From Armatimonadota bacterium (GTDB lineage: Bacteria; Armatimonadota; Hebobacteria; CAIYQO01), in NCBI GenBank assembly GCA_022708765.1, contig JAKIYB010000017.1:13623-19564 (forward strand): a stretch of 5,942 nt of DNA. Reading direction: 5' to 3'. How positions within the stretch are numbered: the stretch's first letter is position 1; each line of letters starts with the position of its first letter. Shown piece by piece: positions 1-5,914 of this stretch. Both the position numbers and the translations under genes were made by a program. A model generated the notes under the pieces. It made no database searches. It saw nothing but the letters and a program-made list of their open reading frames with translations, and had not been told where the DNA came from.

Positions 1-1
1 C

Positions 2-442
2 AACTGGGTGCCGGCGGATTCCATCCTGGCACGCGTGGATGCGAAGAAGTACGAGGCGCTGGTAAAGGCGGCGAAGGATGCCAACCTGAACATGCTGCGC
101 GTGTGGGGTGGGGGAATATACGAAGCCCCCGCCTTCTATGACGCCTGCGACCGCGCCGGCATCCTCGTCTGGCAGGACTTCATGTTCGCCTGCAAGCTCT
201 ATCCCGATCATGACCCCGCCTTCCGCACCGCCGTGCGCAAGGAAGCACTGGCCGTAGTGCGCGCCTTGCGCCACCACCCCTGCATCGCCCTCTGGTGCGG
301 TAACAATGAGAATATCTGGGCCTTCGCCGAGTGGTGGACCGACCAGCCGGATAACTTCGCCGGCAGCACCCTCTACAACCAGATACTGCCGGGCGCTCGA
401 TCCGGAGCGCGTGTATTGGCCGAGCAGTCCGGCGGGCGGTGA
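2..442 (+). CDS. Beta-mannosidase (GH2), catalytic-domain 5' fragment, partial and frameshifted
   Basis: Exo-acting beta-mannosidase of glycoside hydrolase family 2, which removes terminal beta-D-mannose from manno-oligosaccharides or glycans. The frame is open from the first bases (reading NWVPADSIL), so the true start lies upstream. Seen directly: the (beta/alpha)8-barrel signatures NWVPADS, NMLRVWGGGIYE and GILVWQDFMFACKLYP, then WCGNNE, whose final Glu (codon 308-310) is the GH2 general acid/base. These are hallmark motifs of bacterial and lysosomal-type beta-mannosidases. Homologous reading ends near 391 (LYNQILP). After that the frame runs into unrelated residues and stops at 440-442, while the continuation of the family sequence appears one frame over. 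Only about 130 codons here are genuine; about a third of a normal 800-850-residue enzyme is missing upstream. The lesion is a +1 shift (one extra base or two lost) and could be real or a sequencing error. The family call is firm. Confidence 0.9.
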   Translation, partial: NWVPADSILARVDAKKYEALVKAAKDANLNMLRVWGGGIYEAPAFYDACDRAGILVWQDFMFACKLYPDHDPAFRTAVRKEALAVVRALRHHPCIALWCGNNENIWAFAEWWTDQPDNFAGSTLYNQILPGARSGARVLAEQSGGR

Positions 443-1490
443 AATGCCGAACTGCGAGACCGACGGCGATTGCCACTGGTGGACCTACGGCAAGCGTCAG
501 GCGGAATTTCCGCTTCTGCACGAAGTCTTCGACACCTGTCGCGCGCGCTTCGTTAGCGAATACGGCGTGATCGGCCCGGTGCATCTCGACTCGCTGAAGA
601 CTTATCTTGCGCCTGACGAACGCCGGCGGGACAGCCTGGCCTTCCGGGTACACACCAATACCAGCGGCGCCGCGCCGGTGGAGCGCGCAATCGCGCAATA
701 TTATGCCGAGACTGACGGGCTGTCGCTGCGCGAGTTCACGCTATATGGCCAGTTAGCACAGGCGCAGTTCTACGGCGGATCATTGGAGGCGCTGCGCTTC
801 CGCCGCTACGACCCCGCCGATGACTGTCAGGGCGCGCTCATCTGGATGTTCGACGACTGCTGGGGCGAGATGGGCTGGACGCCCATTGACTACTATCTGC
901 GCCGGAAAGCCGCGTACTACTCGATCAAGCGTGCCTGTAAGCCGGTGAAGGTGATCGTGCGGCGGCGCGGGCGCACTCTCGTCACCCGCATCATCAATGA
1001 TACTCGTCAGGCCTACCGCGGCGAGGTGCGTCTGGGTTGGGTACGGTTGGACGGCTCCGACGCCCATGTGCAGGACCTGCCCGTCTTCATTCCCACGAAC
1101 AACATGATCGAGGTGGCGACGGAACGCATCCCCACGAAGGCGGAACTCGATCCGCGCCGATGGCTCTACATGGCGCTACTGCATGACGGTGACCGCTTTG
1201 AACCCGATGAAGCGATCTATCCACTGCTGCCGACGCGTCGGCTGAAACTGCAGGCGCCGGATATACAGGTGGCCGTCAGCGGTCGAGAAATCGAGTTGAT
1301 CAGCGACGTCTACTGTCATGCCGTCCACACGGAGGACGGCGGGCGCGTGCTACTCTCCGACAACTATTTTGATTTGCTGCCGGGACTGCCGAAACGCGTT
1401 ACGTATCTCGGCGCCGGTGACCCATCGCAAGCCATCTTCCGTGCCGTGCTGCCCGCGCGGCGCGCCCAACGTATAAAGGAGTCCGTATGA
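393..1490 (+). CDS. Beta-mannosidase (GH2), 3' fragment with nucleophile and C-terminal Ig-like domains
   Basis: Continuation of the same beta-mannosidase in the next frame. Homologous reading resumes at 393 with ALDPERVYWPSSPAGGE, which directly follows LYNQILP in this family. RFVSEYGVIG carries the catalytic nucleophile Glu (codon 558-560). ALIWMFDDCWGEMGWTPIDY closes the barrel. From about 940 to the stop come beta-rich Ig-like C-terminal domains, ending in the typical LLSDNYFDLLPGLPKRV segment. No start codon with a ribosome-binding site is apparent at the junction, so this half would be made only by frameshifting, or if the lesion is an error. The open frame extends back to 306, but that part is out of frame with the family. 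The TGA stop (1488-1490) overlaps the next gene's ATG, giving translational coupling. The intact design is one enzyme, probably cytoplasmic, acting on imported mannosides. I cannot judge a signal peptide because the N-terminus is outside the window. Confidence 0.85.
   Translation, partial: ALDPERVYWPSSPAGGEMPNCETDGDCHWWTYGKRQAEFPLLHEVFDTCRARFVSEYGVIGPVHLDSLKTYLAPDERRRDSLAFRVHTNTSGAAPVERAIAQYYAETDGLSLREFTLYGQLAQAQFYGGSLEALRFRRYDPADDCQGALIWMFDDCWGEMGWTPIDYYLRRKAAYYSIKRACKPVKVIVRRRGRTLVTRIINDTRQAYRGEVRLGWVRLDGSDAHVQDLPVFIPTNNMIEVATERIPTKAELDPRRWLYMALLHDGDRFEPDEAIYPLLPTRRLKLQAPDIQVAVSGREIELISDVYCHAVHTEDGGRVLLSDNYFDLLPGLPKRVTYLGAGDPSQAIFRAVLPARRAQRIKESV
1475..1481 (+). promoter_or_regulatory. Ribosome binding site of the URO-D-like gene
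   Basis: AAAGGAG lies five bases upstream of the ATG at 1487, inside the last codons of the beta-mannosidase gene. Together with the ATGA overlap it fixes the start of the downstream gene and indicates a shared transcript. Confidence 0.75.
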
Positions 1491-2674
1491 CCGTGTTGTC
1501 GTCTGACCACCAGCGTATGGTGGACTGCCTGCTTGCCGATACTCGCGCGAACGGCGGATTGGCGCCGCTGGATATCGAGCAATTCTGGGCTGATCAGGCT
1601 GTGGCTATCGTAAATCCCTTCAGCGCCGACATTCCGCAGTGCCCGCTGGGCATCATGATGAGCGGCGAGTGTGTGTATGATGAACTCAGAATCCCTGAAG
1701 ATTTCTGGCGATACGGTCACGATCAGGAATGGCGACTGGAACTCCACAAGGCGTATAACGATCTTGCGGAGCCTATCGTCGGACGACGCCTCCTTTCCGA
1801 GCAGTGGCACGACCCCGCGCTCAGTTACCCGCCGGTGAAGTGGCTGCACGACATTTTTGAGGCGGAGAATGTCTGGTCAAACGGCTCCTGGTGGCTGGAG
1901 CAATCCGCCCACACCGAGGTGGAACTGGCGGCGCTACTTGATCGCGTGGATGCCCGCCTGGAAAATTTGCGCGCCCTCATCCTGCCGCCGAACTGGGATG
2001 AGGAGAAGGCGCGGCTCACCGCGCTGGGGGTGAAGCCGCCGCGCTACCGCGGCCAGCGCGGTCCGGTCACCTTCGCCACCTCCATCTTCGGCATTGAAAA
2101 CCTCATCTACCTCATCATGGATAACGAGCCGCTGGCGATTCGCTTCCGCGATACCATCCTGCGGGCGATGCTGACGCTGGGCCGCGTGATGGACGAAGAG
2201 TGCGGCGATACGCCGGAGACCGCGCCGCATGGTTTCTCCTTCTGCGATGATAACTGCTACCTGCTCACGCCTGACATGTATGAGCTATTTGCATACCCCA
2301 TCCTCGCGGGGATGTTCGCGCGCTATTCGCCAAACCCTGGCGACAGCCGCTACCAGCACTCCGATTCGGCGATGAGCCACCTGCTGCCGCTGCTTGGCCG
2401 CCTCGGCCTCACAGGCACAAACTTCGGGCCGACGGTGATGGTAGACGATATTCGCGCCCACCTGCCGAACGCCGTCATCTACGGCGAACTGGCGCCCTTC
2501 ACTTTCAGCCGTAATGAAGAAGCCGGCATCGTCGCCGAATTCCTGCGCGACTTCGAGCTTACCCGTGCCACCCGCGGGCTGGTCTTCTCCACCGCAGGCT
2601 CCATCAACAACGGTTCGCGCCTCACCGGCATGCGTCTTATTATGGCCGCCATCCAGCGGTATGGGCGATACTGA
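1487..2674 (+). CDS. Uroporphyrinogen decarboxylase (URO-D) superfamily protein, possible methyltransferase
   Basis: A 395-residue TIM-barrel-type protein of the URO-D/MtaA superfamily, not a housekeeping HemE. Recognisable segments are FATSIFGIENLIYLI (196-210), a CDDNCYLLTPDMYELFAYPIL stretch (253-273), RYQHSDSAMSHLLPLLG (288-304), GELAPF (333-338, the position of the GNLDP-like loop in relatives) and a C-terminal STAGSINNGS...YGRY tail (368-395). Characterised superfamily members either decarboxylate uroporphyrinogen III or move methyl groups to and from corrinoid proteins through a zinc site. The usual HxCG zinc-ligand motif of MtaA/CmuA-type enzymes is replaced here by HSD, so a standard zinc methyltransferase mechanism is doubtful. 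The start is fixed by AAAGGAG and the ATGA overlap with the mannosidase. The coupling suggests a role in glycan or sugar use, for example on methylated sugars, which is inference. No corrinoid protein lies nearby. Family call firm, substrate unknown. Confidence 0.82.
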   Translation: MTVLSSDHQRMVDCLLADTRANGGLAPLDIEQFWADQAVAIVNPFSADIPQCPLGIMMSGECVYDELRIPEDFWRYGHDQEWRLELHKAYNDLAEPIVGRRLLSEQWHDPALSYPPVKWLHDIFEAENVWSNGSWWLEQSAHTEVELAALLDRVDARLENLRALILPPNWDEEKARLTALGVKPPRYRGQRGPVTFATSIFGIENLIYLIMDNEPLAIRFRDTILRAMLTLGRVMDEECGDTPETAPHGFSFCDDNCYLLTPDMYELFAYPILAGMFARYSPNPGDSRYQHSDSAMSHLLPLLGRLGLTGTNFGPTVMVDDIRAHLPNAVIYGELAPFTFSRNEEAGIVAEFLRDFELTRATRGLVFSTAGSINNGSRLTGMRLIMAAIQRYGRY

Positions 2675-2680
2675 CGACAA

Positions 2681-2718
2681 CCCCTCACCCTCGACCCCCT
2701 CTCCCCGAGGAGAAGGGG
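2681..2718 (+). repeat. Intergenic hairpin, dispersed-repeat-like element
   Basis: Just after the URO-D stop is a C-rich stretch (CCCCTCACCCTCG) followed by a hairpin. Arm CCCCTCTCC (2696-2704) pairs with GGAGAAGGGG (2709-2718) around a CCGA loop, with one bulged A at 2713. Elements with this pattern (CCCTCACCC, then a CTCTCCC/GGGAGAGGG stem) occur as scattered intergenic repeats in many GC-rich bacterial genomes. Only one copy is present here, so repetitiveness is not shown. No T-run follows, so it is not a classic intrinsic terminator, though it could slow 3' exonucleases on the mannosidase/URO-D mRNA. Confidence 0.5.
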
Positions 2719-2722
2719 AACT

Positions 2723-2726
2723 GGAG
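2723..2726 (+). promoter_or_regulatory. Candidate ribosome binding site of the GH4 remnant
   Basis: GGAG sits six bases before the ATG at 2733. A second in-frame ATG at 2742 matches the usual GH4 N-terminus (MKVVAIG) but is 15 bases away, so 2733 is the better initiation site. Confidence 0.45.
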
Positions 2727-2732
2727 ATATGA

Positions 2733-2918
2733 ATGCGTAGTATGAAAGTTGTCGCCATCGGCGCGGCTATTTACGGTTCCAGAAACGCAGCCCTGCAGGT
2801 GCTGCTTCTCGACCCGGTCGTCACCGACATGGCTGCCGCTGAAGCGTGCCTGGATGAAATGCTGCCGTTGCAGGCGCCATACCTGCCCCGGTTCGCGCGT
2901 CCGGATGCCGCTAATTAA
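2733..2918 (+). pseudogene. GH4 glycosidase remnant with large internal deletion
   Basis: A 61-codon ORF that I read as both ends of a glycoside hydrolase family 4 gene joined in frame. Residues 4-15 (MKVVAIGAAIYG) resemble the first beta-strand and nucleotide-binding loop that begins NAD-dependent GH4 enzymes. Residues 17-56 (RNAALQVLLLDPVVTD, then a helix and LQAPYLPRF) resemble the C-terminal tail of GH4 alpha-glucosidases and alpha-galactosidases. Normal GH4 proteins have about 430-480 residues, so some 400 residues (about 1.2 kb) appear to be missing at about residue 14-18, including the metal-binding and catalytic core. It cannot be an active glycosidase. It has kept a start, a ribosome-binding site and a TAA stop, so the deletion is recent, the short peptide is translated by accident, or the assembly dropped the middle. 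Its last 8 bases overlap the convergent gene's end. Alternative: an unrelated small protein. Confidence 0.55.
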
Positions 2919-3570
2919 CCGCGATTCCACAGGCGATGGCATAGGCAACGCCGCCGACAACACAGTTGAAGAGCCAGGCGCTGATGAAGCTGTCCGGTTG
3001 GAGGAGCATCGTCGCCAGCAGCATGGCGGGGATGATGCCCCAGGCGAATGTCGAGATCCAGACTGCCTGCGCGCGGTTAACGTAGTTATCGGACATCAGA
3101 TAGAACATATACAGCGTGGCGATGAGGAATACAACGCTCCACACGATGACGCCAATGCGGTTATCTGTGTTGCCGAGAAGCCAGTAGTGGCGAATGGCAA
3201 GCGTCAGCATGGCTGCCGAGAACATGCCCAGCGCGGTGTAGTAGAACGCGGCCACGGTATCTTTCTGTGCTTCGACGCGCTTTTCTTCCTCCTCGCGCCG
3301 TTCGCGTGCCTTGCGTTCAGCAGTCTCTTTTCGACGCTTTTCGGCTTCCTGTTTCTCCATTTCCTTCCGCGTGGCTTCCGCCTGTTCGCGTTTTTTAGCC
3401 TCCTCGGCTTCGATTTCCCGCTGGCGCCGCGCGTGCAAGCTGATGACGCGCAGCACCGGCGATAATGCCCGCCGCGGCTGCACTCCGACCACCAGCTCAC
3501 TGCCGGAAGGCGCGGCGCCCAGTGAAGAGATGGCGGTGAATTCAACGCTGCGGAACTCGCGATGCGTGCG
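2911..3570 (-). pseudogene. Detached C-terminal half of the downstream zinc ribbon-GTPase paralog (coiled coil and four membrane helices)
   Basis: Continuation, in the same frame, of the gene starting at 4350, beyond the TAG at 3571-3573. Residue numbers refer to the full 479-codon frame. RTHREFRSVEFTAISSLGAA (261-280) aligns with the paralog's RSQKEFLAVDFTAVSALGAT and includes the putative G5 (SA/SS) loop of the GTPase fold. The QPRRALSP motif (291-298) is shared with the paralog. A dense Lys/Arg/Glu coiled coil covers about 308-363. Four hydrophobic helices follow at about 367-386, 399-420, 427-451 and 456-477, then a TAG stop at 2911-2913. There are no further stops or frameshifts in 219 codons. 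A GTG near 3492 could in principle restart translation, but it falls inside the conserved fold and has no convincing ribosome-binding site. Without readthrough this half is probably not expressed. Confidence 0.75.
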
Positions 3571-4350
3571 CTATATAAAGTTGACCATGTGCGGCATGCC
3601 GCGCAGCCAGCTCTCCAGTTTATCCGAGATTTCCAGCCACATCAGTTCGTCGAGTGCTACGTCATCCGGTTCGAGCAGGAAATTGATGATCTCTTCCGGG
3701 CAGCGCGGGTCCGCCGCGAAACGGTCCGCTTTCGTAAAAATGATGAGCAGGTGCTGTTGCGAGGGATCGCCATCCATTTCCAGCGAAGCCTGGACATAGC
3801 GGATGAGCAGGTCTTCAAGCACGCTCGGATGGTCAAGGTCGGTGATGCTGACCAGGAAGACAACAACGTGGCTGCGTGTCACGTAGGACGCGAAGTTTTT
3901 CAGACTGCTGACCTGCTGGAAGGCTTCTCCGGCGGTATCGTAAATCAACAGGTGGCACTGCGGCACCGCGCCGGTCATGCCCTCAAGGCGCAAAATGACC
4001 GGGCGAGGGAGCACCTGCGGCGTACTTTCCGGCAAATGCCCGGCTTCCAGCGAGCGCTGCTTTTCGCGCACGAGTTGCAGGCCCTCTTCGTCCAGCGGGA
4101 GATACGAAAATGCGGGCCAGCGGATACCGACGTGCGACAGCTCGTGCAGCAGGCTGGCCAGATATGTTGTTTTCCCATGCCCGCGCATGCCAATGATGCT
4201 ATAGGTGACCGGCGGATACGCCGCGTAATCGCGAACGTAACGAAGCGGCACCGCCTCTCCGCAGCGGGAGCAGGTATACACGAGACCCTTCCCATCAACC
4301 TTGCGGGACGGGAAATCATTCGACTCCTGTAAACAAAACGGGCACAGCAT
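3571..4350 (-). CDS. Zinc ribbon-GTPase protein, truncated by in-frame TAG (downstream paralog)
   Basis: Encodes 259 residues before a TAG at 3571-3573. An N-terminal zinc ribbon (Cys3, Cys6, Cys27, Cys30) precedes a P-loop domain with Walker A GMRGHGKT (54-61), a DTAG switch motif (138-141) preceded by the hydrophobic strand LLIY, and TKAD (206-209) in the position of the guanine-specificity loop. The HLPESTPQV segment (105-113) is nearly invariant with the neighbour. This pattern fits a TRAFAC-like GTPase; resemblance to the double-GTPase (DO-GTPase) families described from bacterial conflict systems is my impression, not verified. The start at 4350 is chosen because AGGAG lies six bases upstream and MLCPFCL matches the paralog exactly. 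The frame stays open upstream to a TTG at 4464, inside the preceding gene. The stop falls before the last strand of the GTPase fold, so the truncated product likely folds poorly and cannot reach the membrane. Expected full length is 479 residues. Confidence 0.8.
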   Translation of the reverse strand: MLCPFCLQESNDFPSRKVDGKGLVYTCSRCGEAVPLRYVRDYAAYPPVTYSIIGMRGHGKTTYLASLLHELSHVGIRWPAFSYLPLDEEGLQLVREKQRSLEAGHLPESTPQVLPRPVILRLEGMTGAVPQCHLLIYDTAGEAFQQVSSLKNFASYVTRSHVVVFLVSITDLDHPSVLEDLLIRYVQASLEMDGDPSQQHLLIIFTKADRFAADPRCPEEIINFLLEPDDVALDELMWLEISDKLESWLRGMPHMVNFI

Positions 4351-4453
4351 GTGCGGCTCCTCTTTCATGGCAGGGACAGGCCAGGCACTGGATGATGATT
4401 CGCCTGTCGCTGGTTTTCTTCGACGGTGGTCTACTTTCACGTGCAATCGCCTT
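4351..4453 (-). other. Intergenic spacer between the two GTPase paralogs
   Basis: About 100 bases separate the upstream paralog's TGA (4454-4456) from the downstream ATG. I see no convincing terminator hairpin, no clear sigma70-type promoter and no small gene, only the ribosome-binding site near its downstream end. This is compatible with a two-gene transcript. Confidence 0.4.
4357..4365 (-). promoter_or_regulatory. Ribosome binding site deciding the start of the downstream GTPase paralog
   Basis: On the minus strand AAAGAGGAG is followed by six bases and the ATG at 4350. It overlaps an upstream in-frame ATG (MKEEPH), which itself lacks a leader, so the ATG at 4350 is preferred. Confidence 0.7.
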
Positions 4454-5899
4454 TCATTCCGCAAGGAGGATGCCCATCCCCGCGCCCATCACGACAACGC
4501 CGCCGACTAACCAACCGAGCCAGCCAAAAAAAGTATACGGTGTAAAATAGGCGACCGCAGGTATGCCGATTGTGAGCAGAATTCCGCCCAGCATCTTCCG
4601 CCAGAGTTTGAAATTACTGGTAGAATGGTCATTCATCAGGCCAATACCGGCAATGGGGGAGAAGAATACACCGAGTAGCGCCCAGATAACCAGACCCGCG
4701 TTGCCAAGGGAGTTGGTGGAATCCCAATACCGGCTGAGAACGCTCCAGAATAACCAGAGACTGCCCGCGAGCAGTGGGAGACTCATGATGCCGGCCGTGA
4801 CCTTCGTAATGGTTTTCTCGCGTGCCTGCCGCGCGAGTGCTGCTTCCTCCCGCTGCCTGGCTTCCATGCGCTTTTTCTTCTCCTGAAGCTGCTGCACGCG
4901 CTGTTGTTCATCACGCCGTTTCTGCGCGTCGCGTTCGGCGGCTTCTCGCTGTTCGTGCGCAAGGCGCGCCTGCTGGAACTCCTGTATGGCGGGCACGGCG
5001 ACGGCGTATAGGGGCGACAGCACGCGTCGCGGCTGCACCGCGACCATCAGCTCCGCGCCTTTTGGCGTGGCGCCCAGCGCGGAGACGGCGGTGAAGTCAA
5101 CCGCCAGGAACTCCTTCTGTGAGCGCTTCACGAAATTGGCAAAGCCCGGTTGCTGGCGCAGCCAGGCATCCAGTGCTGCCGACATAGCCTGCCAGCGTTC
5201 GCCAGCGATGGCAGGCGCATCGTCGAGCAGGAGAAATTCACGCAGGATGTCTGGCGCGTCCGCCCGCATCGCCAGGCTATCCGCCTTCGTCAGCGTTACG
5301 AGCAGGCGCTGTGCTTTCGGGTCGCCGCCGTTTTCCAGCACAGCCTGCACATAACGGGTGAGAAACGCGTCCAGATCGCTGGGATGTTCCAAATCCTGGA
5401 TGGATAATAACCAGACGACGGTAGAGCTACGCATGATATATCCGGCATATTGCTTGATGGCGCTCACGCGGGTAAATACCTCGCCGCCGGTATCGTAAAT
5501 CAACAGGTGACATTGGCCGATAATCGGGTCGCCTTCCATTCGCAGGATGACCGGATGCGGAAAGACCTGCGGCGTGCTTTCCGGTAGGTGGCCGCTGTCC
5601 AGCGCTCGCTGTTTCTCACGAATCAACTCCATCGCTTCTTCATCGAGCGCGGTATAGGTGAAGGATGGCGAGGCGCTGACGAGTTGAATCAGGCCGTGCA
5701 GCACAGTGGCGAGATAGGTAGTTTTACCATGGCGGGGAAGGCCGATGAGACTGAGGATGACCGGCGGATAGCTCCAGTAATCCTGCACATACCGCAGCGG
5801 TATCGCCATGTGGCAGGCCGGGCATGAATAGATCTGACCCCGGTCAACTTTGCGCGCGGGAAATTCGTTGACATCCGCGAGACAGAATGGGCAAAGCAT
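4454..5899 (-). CDS. Membrane-anchored zinc ribbon-GTPase protein (intact upstream paralog)
   Basis: A 481-residue multidomain protein of no function known to me. Order: zinc ribbon (Cys3, Cys6, Cys26, Cys29); P-loop GTPase-like domain with Walker A GLPRHGKT (53-60), DTGG (136-139) and TKAD (204-207); a putative G5 loop in FTAVSALGAT (269-278); a linker with VQPRRVLSP (288-296); a charged coiled coil at about 308-362, rich in Gln, Glu, Arg and Lys; and four hydrophobic helices at about 365-389, 398-423, 434-453 and 455-479. There is no signal peptide, so the zinc ribbon and GTPase should face the cytoplasm, tethered by the C-terminal membrane domain. The start at 5899 has an AGGAGG leader nine bases away, and MLCPFCL matches the tandem paralog. 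The TKAD motif favours GTP over ATP. Possible roles are membrane-associated signalling, trafficking or defence, all speculative. Only 43 bases of upstream sequence are visible. Confidence 0.85.
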   Translation of the reverse strand: MLCPFCLADVNEFPARKVDRGQIYSCPACHMAIPLRYVQDYWSYPPVILSLIGLPRHGKTTYLATVLHGLIQLVSASPSFTYTALDEEAMELIREKQRALDSGHLPESTPQVFPHPVILRMEGDPIIGQCHLLIYDTGGEVFTRVSAIKQYAGYIMRSSTVVWLLSIQDLEHPSDLDAFLTRYVQAVLENGGDPKAQRLLVTLTKADSLAMRADAPDILREFLLLDDAPAIAGERWQAMSAALDAWLRQQPGFANFVKRSQKEFLAVDFTAVSALGATPKGAELMVAVQPRRVLSPLYAVAVPAIQEFQQARLAHEQREAAERDAQKRRDEQQRVQQLQEKKKRMEARQREEAALARQAREKTITKVTAGIMSLPLLAGSLWLFWSVLSRYWDSTNSLGNAGLVIWALLGVFFSPIAGIGLMNDHSTSNFKLWRKMLGGILLTIGIPAVAYFTPYTFFGWLGWLVGGVVVMGAGMGILLAE

Positions 5900-5908
5900 G
5901 GGTGACCG

Positions 5909-5914
5909 CCTCCT
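5909..5914 (-). promoter_or_regulatory. Ribosome binding site of the intact GTPase gene
   Basis: On the minus strand a perfect AGGAGG lies nine bases upstream of the ATG at 5899. It supports that start and suggests efficient translation. Confidence 0.75.

Noticed and set aside
2696..2718. Intrinsic transcription terminator after the URO-D-like gene
   Set aside because: The stem is adequate, but the bases after it are GGGGAACTGGAG with no T-run, so it does not meet the usual pattern.
180..2758. Minus-strand open frames at 180-698, 1364-1849 and 2285-2758
   Set aside because: They are antisense to the beta-mannosidase and URO-D-like genes, whose protein motifs are clear. The translations are low-complexity and rich in Arg and Ala.
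3571..3573. Pyrrolysine encoded at the TAG
   Set aside because: The paralog has an ordinary lysine here, the protein is not a methylamine methyltransferase, and this gene's own final stop at 2911-2913 is also TAG. Nothing in the window indicates amber recoding.
2749..4332. Long plus-strand open frames at 2749-3465 and 3562-4332 opposite the GTPase genes
   Set aside because: They lie antisense to well-supported coding sequence with conserved GTPase motifs, show no recognisable domains, and are typical shadow frames of GC-rich DNA.
4348..4464. An earlier start (TTG at 4464) for the downstream GTPase paralog
   Set aside because: The added 38 residues have no counterpart in the paralog and run into the end of the preceding gene. 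The ATG at 4350 has a good ribosome-binding site and matches the paralog's N-terminus.
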